From: Isoetes taiwanensis
Taxonomy: Eukaryota > Streptophyta > Lycopodiopsida > Isoetales > Isoetaceae
Assembly (NCBI GenBank): GCA_021234155.1
Contig: JAJEKV010000008.1
Span: 3,299,008 to 3,363,007 of the forward strand
Reading direction: 5' to 3'
DNA: 64,000 bases
Positions 57,701 through 64,000 of the stretch are shown piece after piece. The notes under the pieces were generated by a model. It searched no databases, had not been told where the DNA came from, and was given only the letters and a program-made list of their open reading frames with translations. Position 1 is the stretch's first letter, and every line of letters starts with the position of its first letter. Made by a program: the position numbers and the translations under genes.

Positions 57701-60700
57701 CGGTGTTCCACCGGTCGTGCATCTTAAGATAAGATTCTTAAGATGTGGATGTGGCGCGATCGCGTGCATCTTAAGTCGGATCGTCACACTTTTGTTAAAA
57801 TTTTTTTTGCCCTAACCTATTCCTATGGTTCCGAAATGATGTTTGCTGCGTCAAAAGCTCCTTCCGAGCTATTTTCGTGATCTGGAATTGTCGGGACTGG
57901 TGGGGATACAGAGGTAACAGGTCGGCAGCATAGAGTCGGCAGATCGGAATCCAGATTCGAGTTCGAGGAGCATTCTTGAAAACAGCGCCAGGAGTTGAAA
58001 GTATTCTTCGATGCGAGGAGTTCGAGTATAGCAGAAAGAGCATTCTTCGAGTCCGAGTAGCAGCAGGAGCATTCTTCTTATTACAACCATTTTCGCAGGT
58101 AGCAGCAGGTAAATTTTAAATAGATAGCTTTTCATTTTAATTTTTAACTTCAGAAATTCATATGCTTATGATGAATATCAGATGATCAGATCAGAGAATT
58201 GTATTTCAGTCAGAAATTCAGAGAATTGTATTTGTTTGTTCAATTTGTCATTGTGTTGCTTTTGTCTTCTTACAGTTATATTATGAATTAAATACTACTA
58301 GAATTAGTTGATTTGATAAAAGCTTGTTGCTTTGAATCTGCTGCTGCAGGATGAAGACACCGAGCAAATTATGGGATGATGCTTGCTCCGAAACTTCCAA
58401 AGTTTTGGGGTTAAGTAGAGGAACCGGAAATAGGCACTTTGTATGCAAATTTTGTGGCCTTTCATCCACAGGAGTTCTTAGTAAATTGGAAGCACACTTA
58501 GCTGGTGTCAAGGGCAAAGGAATCAAAAAGTGCCCAAAGGTACCACTTGAAATGAAGCAAGAAATCGTAATAAGGAAAGGATGGGCTCATTTAGTGGACG
58601 GGGCGGATTCATCTACAACTATAGGTTCACCTTGGTTGCCTCTCGCTGATCCTCCTCCACATCCACCCAAGAAAAAGAAAGAAAGAAAGGAGGATCAAGT
58701 GATATTTGCAAGAAATTTCTGTGAGTTCAGTTGTTGCACTATTCGTGAAGAAGAAGAACTCTCACCCACGCACTTGAGCATGAAGCAAACAACCATGATG
58801 CAAACAACGCTCACCAAATGTCAAGTAGGATGGCAAAAAGAAATGAATCTGATTGGCTGAATTGGAAGTTGGTAAGATGCTTATTGAATGTAATCTTCCG
58901 TTTAGAATTTTGGACACTCCTAGTTGGAAGCAAATGGTGGAGGCATTGTCTCAAATAGATACAAAAACCTCAGGGTCCATCTTCAATGACACTTACAAGG
59001 AAATTGATTCCATCCACATACAATGAGGTAATAATTGAGATCTCTCAAATTGAAAAGAAATGGACTCGGTTTGGATGCAATCGTGATGATGGATGGATGG
59101 GTTGACATGAGAAAGCGAGGTCTTTACAATGTTATGATATCTTCTCGCATTTGGAACAATCTACAAGAAGTCCTTTGACATGAGTGGTGCGGTGTAAGTG
59201 TTACGGGGAGAGTTATTGTTCGAGAAGATGAGTGAAATCATTGAGGAAATTGGGCCACAAAATGTAGTGCAAGTGGTAGCGATAATGGAGCAAATTATGT
59301 TTCCACGAGGGAACTTGTTAGGGGAAGTATACGTCCTTAGTATGGACTCCTTGTGCATCGCATAGCTTGAACTTATTATTGAAGGATGTTGCCAAAATCC
59401 CTTGGATTAAGAATGTCATTGTCACTTGGTGAGCAAATCGTGACTCTATTTACACAAGAAAGAAGAAGGCCCTATCAATTTATCGCAAATATGCTAAGTT
59501 AGAGCTTTTGAAACTGGCTAAGACCAGGTTTGGATCAAGGTCCATTATGATTGAGCTTTGACAAAAGTATGGAAAGCTTTGAGACAAACCGTGGTTTCAG
59601 ATTCCTGGCTTGATTGGAATGATTCTAAACTAGCAGAAAGTGAGGTGGTTCAACTTTTAATATTGGATTCCAGTAATGAGCATGCCTTTCAAGAGATCAC
59701 AGAAATTGTGCGTCCAATGTATTCTGTTCTACGTCTCACTGATAGAGAAGGTTCGACGCTTGGATTGTTTTATGAGTTCATGGACCGCATCAACAAAGCA
59801 CTCAAAAGCTCAAGAGAAAGATCCATCCATGACGAAAGCGGGGTAATTGGTTAGTTAAAAGCATTCTCGTTCTTTTCCTAAATCAATCATCGTTGTTAGT
59901 TTATTAGATTAACAATCTTTTTATGATGCATCATGTATATTATATAACAGAATTCAAGAAATAAAAGACAAGATCACATCTCGTAGGAATTGGTTCCATC
60001 GACCAATTCATGCCGTTGCTCACTTATTCCATCCTTTATGGAGAGATGCAGATGACACTACTATAAGTGCAGAGCTTCATGACGGTTGGATTTCATACTT
60101 GAGTCGCATACTTAACGAGGGATTATGAAGTAGCGGATAAGTTATAACGATGATTTGCTCGGTTCGAGGGAGAATGGGTGGTTTCAATAATCCTATAGTT
60201 TGAATCTCTTAGTGCAATGGCTAAATCGTCACATGGTGGGAAAAGTATGGTGGATGCACACAGAACTCAAAAGTTAGCTCTAAAAGTCGCGTGTCTCGGG
60301 TGAAGCCTTTTTATTTAGCAAAATTACTCTCTTCTTTACCTCTTTAGAAATTTCTGATTTCTCATAATTGGAAATGCTAGGATTATTCTGGTCGGAAAGA
60401 GAGAAACCGGTCAGCCCATTCTCTATTCTCGATTCATACAAAAAGGAGAAACAAGTTGAAAACAATGACTCTACATAGGCTGATCTATTGTAGGGAGAAC
60501 TTACGGGCCTTGCGCAAATATAAAAAGCTTAGTGGACCCAAACAGGTAAACTACCATATTTTGAATTATTCATTGTTCATTCAATCAATCAATTTATCTT
60601 TTTTCCTGATGGTGGTGGTGTTTTGCTTCTTACGTGTAGACCCTAATGAGATTGGCGTGTTTAAAAGCCACGAATTGCCTCCCATTGATCACGAGGAGGA

Positions 60701-61372
60701 GGAATTATATAGAACCTTGTTTTTGGAGGTCTCTGGATCAAGAAGATCCACTCGTTCCCGCTCTAGTAGAAACCAAAATGCTAGCTCTAGTAATCCAAGG
60801 AGGGGTGGAAGAGTTAGAGGACGTGGGGGAAGAAGAGGACGTGGAAGAGTTCAACAAGATGTCATGTTAGTAGACGAAGAAGAGGAGGAAGAGGAAGACA
60901 CCTAAGAGAGGAAGAGGAAGAGGAAGAGGAAGTAGATGACATTGATTCTTCCGATTCAAACCGAAAGAAGGGGAAGAAGATGGTGGTTCTGAGGAGGAAG
61001 AAGGAGAAGGTGATGACCTTGAGGAGGAAGAGGAAGTGGGATTAGAGGGCTCTTCTTCATCTGGCTAAAACTATCTATTAGTTATTTTCGTATTTGTCTG
61101 TTCACTGTTGTTTGTTGCGAACTTGTCATTTTACTTGCTTTGGTCTGGACACCTTTTCTGGTTCGGTTATGCTAATGTTTGAACACTTTTCTATTAAGTT
61201 TATGAACTACTAGTATATCTATGGCTGCTTATTAAGGTATTTGCCATCTTTTTTTTTTTTTTTTTTTTTTTTACAACGCATCTTAACGCATCTAAAAATC
61301 TTAGATGCTTAAGATGCTAAAGATCTTTTCGGATAGCATCTAGCATCTCTCTTAAGATGCGTTTGAACACTG
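57701..61372 (+). mobile_element. hAT DNA transposon, complete but inactive
   Basis: 3672 bp. Left end CGGTGTTCCACCGG...GCATCTTAAGA; right end, read inward, CAGTGTTCAAACGCATCTTA. The short terminal inverted repeats are imperfect, and GCATCTTAAG-type motifs recur near both ends, as expected of subterminal transposase sites. An exact 8-bp target duplication flanks it. The single gene encodes a BED-finger hAT transposase. Confidence 0.92.
58351..61068 (+). pseudogene. hAT transposase with BED finger, DUF659 and dimerisation region
   Basis: Catalyses cut-and-paste transposition. ATG at 58351, possibly after a 5' intron ending CTGCAG. BED zinc finger: CKFCGLSSTGVLSKLEAHLA then GKGIKKC. Next DUF659-type sequence in broken frames (MLIECNLPFRILDTPSWKQM at 58880-58940; TRFGCNRDDGW near 59075; ASHSLNLLLKDVAKIPWIK near 59360-59415). 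Then LRQTVVSDSWLDW and the 59558-59854 frame, RRNWFHRPIHAVAHLFHP (near 59985-60040), and the C-terminal dimerisation end (IHTKRRNKLKTMTLHRLIYC then RENLRALRKYKK, 60430-60525). A long Glu/Asp/Arg-rich tail follows to about 61068. Multiple frameshifts and stops; not functional. Confidence 0.88.
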
Positions 61373-61573
61373 CTTGCATCACTGGTATATTCCCACACCC
61401 CATCATCATGACCAATGCTTAACCAAGTATGCGGGTAATAAAGTAATTTGTATCTGTTACCACTGTTATTTTAGCTTTAGCACAAAAGAAATCTCAATGA
61501 GATGTGTATATGTTCTCCCTCTCAAAAATGTAAGTTGGCCTAGTTAAAGCTGGCGCTCCCTTTTATGCAGGCA

Positions 61574-63217
61574 CTAGCCTTGCCATAATGGGACACTTCT
61601 CTTACTCTTAGTTGATGAAATGGCACTAGAAGTAGAAAACTCCGTAGATGGGGAGTTGCCAGATTCTGATTGCAAAGCAAATGCAGAAAAGCCATAAGAG
61701 AGAGAGATAGTTGGCATTGAGGAGGGAAGAGGTGGAAGGGAGGAGTCTTCTCCATTAAGAGCAAGGCAACATCGTCTAGAGCTTGGTCTCAATTCTGCAT
61801 CAGGATGGGCAGCCAACAGACCAAGAGACAATACTACAACCATTTTTGTCCCCAAGACGAGGATCAACAACCTGCACCAACTCATTCCTTTGGTGGGCTT
61901 GCCAAACCCATTCTAACAAATAAGTATGATCACCTTTATTTGATATAACTGGCCTTCCACAACCGACCTCCAATAGAAGTATTCCAAAGCTGAAAATGTC
62001 AGACTTCTCATTTGCCCTGCCAGTTAAAGCCAATTCTGGTGCCATGTAGCCTGGTGTGCCTGCCTGGGTCATTGTTTCCTGGAACTTGGTATCTCCCAGG
62101 AGCTTTGCTAAACCAAAATCTCCCAAATGGGGCACAAATTTGGCATCCAATAAAACATTAGCAGCTTTGATATCCCGGTGCACTATTCTCTGCTCCCATC
62201 CTCCATGTAGAAAGGCCAATCCTTCAGCCACACCTTTCACAATTTCATACCTATTACTCCATGGCAAAAACTTATCTGTCGAAAATAAATAATGATCTAA
62301 ACTCCCATTCTCCATATAGTCATATGCCAAGAGCAACTTGTTGGCATGATGACACCATCCCCTCAAACCCACCAGGTTCTTGTGTTTGAGCCTCCCTATA
62401 ACATCAAGTTCTGCCAGGAATTGACCTTGGACATCTTGCGACATAACCTTAATAGCCAACAAGGATCCATTGGCCAATACCCCTTTATAGACCTTTCCAA
62501 AACCCCCTCGCCCGAGTACCTCCTCTTCACTAAATCCTTTAGTAGCAGCACTGAGCTCGGAATAGCTGAATCTCCACACAGCTGATTGCTGCAGCTTTGC
62601 CTCCCATTCATAAAAAGGTGTCCCCTTTCTTTTCAGCCTGAAGTATATCCAGCCTATAATTGAAGCTACAACTAAGGTAATCACTGCACCTACTAATGTG
62701 AGGATGATAATAAGCCATTTAGAACTAGAATTAGGAGGGGAAGTCCCAGAAGTGACTGCTATCTTCATACCAGATGCTGAGCATAATGTTCCTTTCATGC
62801 AGATATAGTAATAGGTCTTCGCTTCTGTAAGTATGAAGGTCATATTGCCATTGAGGTATGTGACATCAGTGGTATAACAGTTTTCGTATCCATCCCTGTT
62901 CACTTCTACCAGGTCATATGTAGAATTATCAAAGACGAATCCTGTGGCAGAGTGGAAGCAAAAAGGTTTAGGTAGGCATCCATCAAGCACGAAAACATTT
63001 AAATAATGTGAAGCAGGAAAAACTTACTCAGGGAGTCCCCAACATTGAAGCTAATGTTTGCACCCCAATCAGGATAATTAATGCCTTTAGACCATCCCTG
63101 ATTCCCCCCTACAGTGTAGGTTGTCAAATTTTGGTCCCCATCTTGTGCACACACACAGTAGGCTGGGAGGAAAACTCCAAGCAGAAGACCAAGATAAATT
63201 TTTGACATAATCCGCAT
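61574..63217 (-). CDS. early-nodulin-like (phytocyanin) receptor kinase, C-terminal frameshift
   Basis: Two exons, 63217-63028 and 62941-61574; GT-AG intron. Signal peptide ([20 protein letters not shown]), phytocyanin-like ectodomain ([19 protein letters not shown] then, after splicing, [35 protein letters not shown]), one transmembrane segment ([20 protein letters not shown]), and a Ser/Thr kinase with [31 protein letters not shown] and GTPGYMAPE. The two copper-ligand histidines are replaced (Tyr; Leu in GTLC), as in early-nodulin-like proteins, so copper binding is unlikely. Expected at the plasma membrane as a cell-surface sensor. In a five-A run (61842-61848) the frame shifts; the next frame carries the normal kinase end ([20 protein letters not shown]), so this is either a null allele or a sequencing error. 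Confidence 0.85.
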
Positions 63218-63297
63218 TGAGTTTTCTCTACTATAACTTTTCACAAACATGTTGTTCCACAAGGAGACCAATGCACGTATTTGTCATCATATCTGGT

Positions 63298-63796
63298 CTA
63301 GCAGATGTTAATATCAACAGTAAGAGAAGAGTTGGGTTGCCAGCTAACAGTACCGTTTTCCGCAATCCAAGTGTTTATATCAAATCTAATAGCAGAGAAT
63401 CCATCTTTATTAACCTGAACATACTCTAAATACCATTCAGGTTTGTTGCCAGTGTTATCATGGGAGACAGATAACCCACAAATACTACCCACGCATGTTC
63501 CTTCCGTATCAAAGTCATTTACCTGGCATCTCTCGAAGTCATCCCTGCTGGTATTCTTAAGATTTGCGAAAAGAACCGACTGCCCAAGACGATTATAAAA
63601 TGTAACATTTACATGTGCATCAGTACCTGAATTTTCCTGGCATGAGGTGCTGGTTCTGATCTTGTAATTGCATTGCCCCTGTAAAAAAATCAATAAGTTT
63701 AAAATACGGGATGAAAACATAGTTTTTCAAGTAAGATCTACTTACATAAGCAAGCACTGAGACGAACAGAAGCAGGATCAAGAAGAATAGCTTCAT
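63298..63796 (-). CDS. secreted PLAT/ATS3-type protein
   Basis: Two exons, 63796-63746 and 63678-63298; 143 residues. Signal peptide MKLFFLILLLFVSVLAY is encoded entirely by exon 1, with the intron right after it. The mature part is a plant PLAT domain: GQCNYKIRTSTSCQENSGTD, LKNTSRDDFERCQVNDFD, TCVGSICGLSV and KPEWYLEYVQV, with the conserved Cys pairs and PEWYL. Such proteins act in the apoplast or ER in stress and seed contexts; exact role unknown. Its stop is only 80 bp upstream of the ATG of the receptor kinase on the same strand, so its 3' untranslated region overlaps the kinase promoter or the two are joined in one transcript. Confidence 0.85.
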
Positions 63797-64000
63797 GCGC
63801 CCTGCTTGCGAGCCCTCCTTCCAATCATGCGCTTCAGAATATTTGCTCAAAAGCATTACATAGCGAGGCCAGGCCCACCCACATGGCTGTTTAAAATCGG
63901 GCCAAAAAGCTGGGGGCTGGGGCCCTAAGAAATTGAAAACAGGCAAACTTATAGCTGGTACAATTTAAGCCACTTTATAGGTCAGTCAAACACAATAAGG

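Larger units (their letters stand above)
57693..61380 (+). repeat. 8-bp target-site duplication flanking the hAT element
   Basis: CTTGCATC at 57693-57700 and 61373-61380, directly abutting the element ends. Eight bp is the hAT superfamily value. Confidence 0.9.

Overview
This is nuclear DNA from a land plant. Evidence: a PLS-class pentatricopeptide (PPR) gene, a SWEET sugar transporter with canonical 162- and 120-bp exons, a receptor-like kinase, a plant-type PLAT/ATS3 protein, GT-AG introns, and many LINE, Ty3/gypsy, Helitron and hAT sequences. The LINE load and the PLS-PPR gene fit a seed-free vascular plant such as a fern, but that assignment is inference. No rRNA, genuine tRNA gene or CRISPR array was found.

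Layout. 1-7.5 kb: a PPR gene with one frameshift (minus strand), a broken second copy of its 3' end, and a divergently transcribed five-exon SWEET gene. 7.5-12.5 kb: a tRNA-like repeat head, a diverged LTR copy and a LINE reverse-transcriptase remnant. 12.5-23.3 kb: one Ty3/gypsy chromovirus on the minus strand with 5' LTR, PBS, leader with three hairpin-bearing repeats, an extra ORF upstream of gag, gag, protease, RT, RNase H, integrase, chromodomain, PPT and a truncated 3' LTR. 23.3-25.5 kb: a second gypsy remnant and a LINE remnant. 27.0-29.4 kb: a decayed multi-exon gene whose parts match the tyrosine-recombinase (DUF3504-like) domain of Crypton transposons; this is the most unusual item. 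30.5-33.3 kb: an apparently intact eight-exon Rab3GAP2 N-domain gene.

34.5-43.8 kb: a 9.3-kb Helitron (TC start; hairpin and CTAG end) inserted precisely between A and T inside a dispersed repeat, with a LINE nested in it. 43.9-51.7 kb: a LINE, a palindrome array bounded by a perfect 26-bp inverted pair, a polypyrimidine tract, and a LINE with ORF1, endonuclease and RT on the minus strand. 51.9-53.6 kb: tandem copies of the dispersed repeat, one split by a 409-bp insertion with 19-bp target duplications, then an orphan heat-shock-type promoter. 57.7-61.4 kb: a complete hAT element with an 8-bp target duplication. 61.6-63.8 kb: an early-nodulin-like/phytocyanin receptor kinase and, only 80 bp upstream of its ATG, a secreted PLAT-domain protein, both on the minus strand.

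The cellular genes look unrelated in function: sugar transport, Rab regulation, organelle RNA processing, and cell-surface perception. Most of the window is nested transposon debris, and the nesting gives a relative order of insertions.
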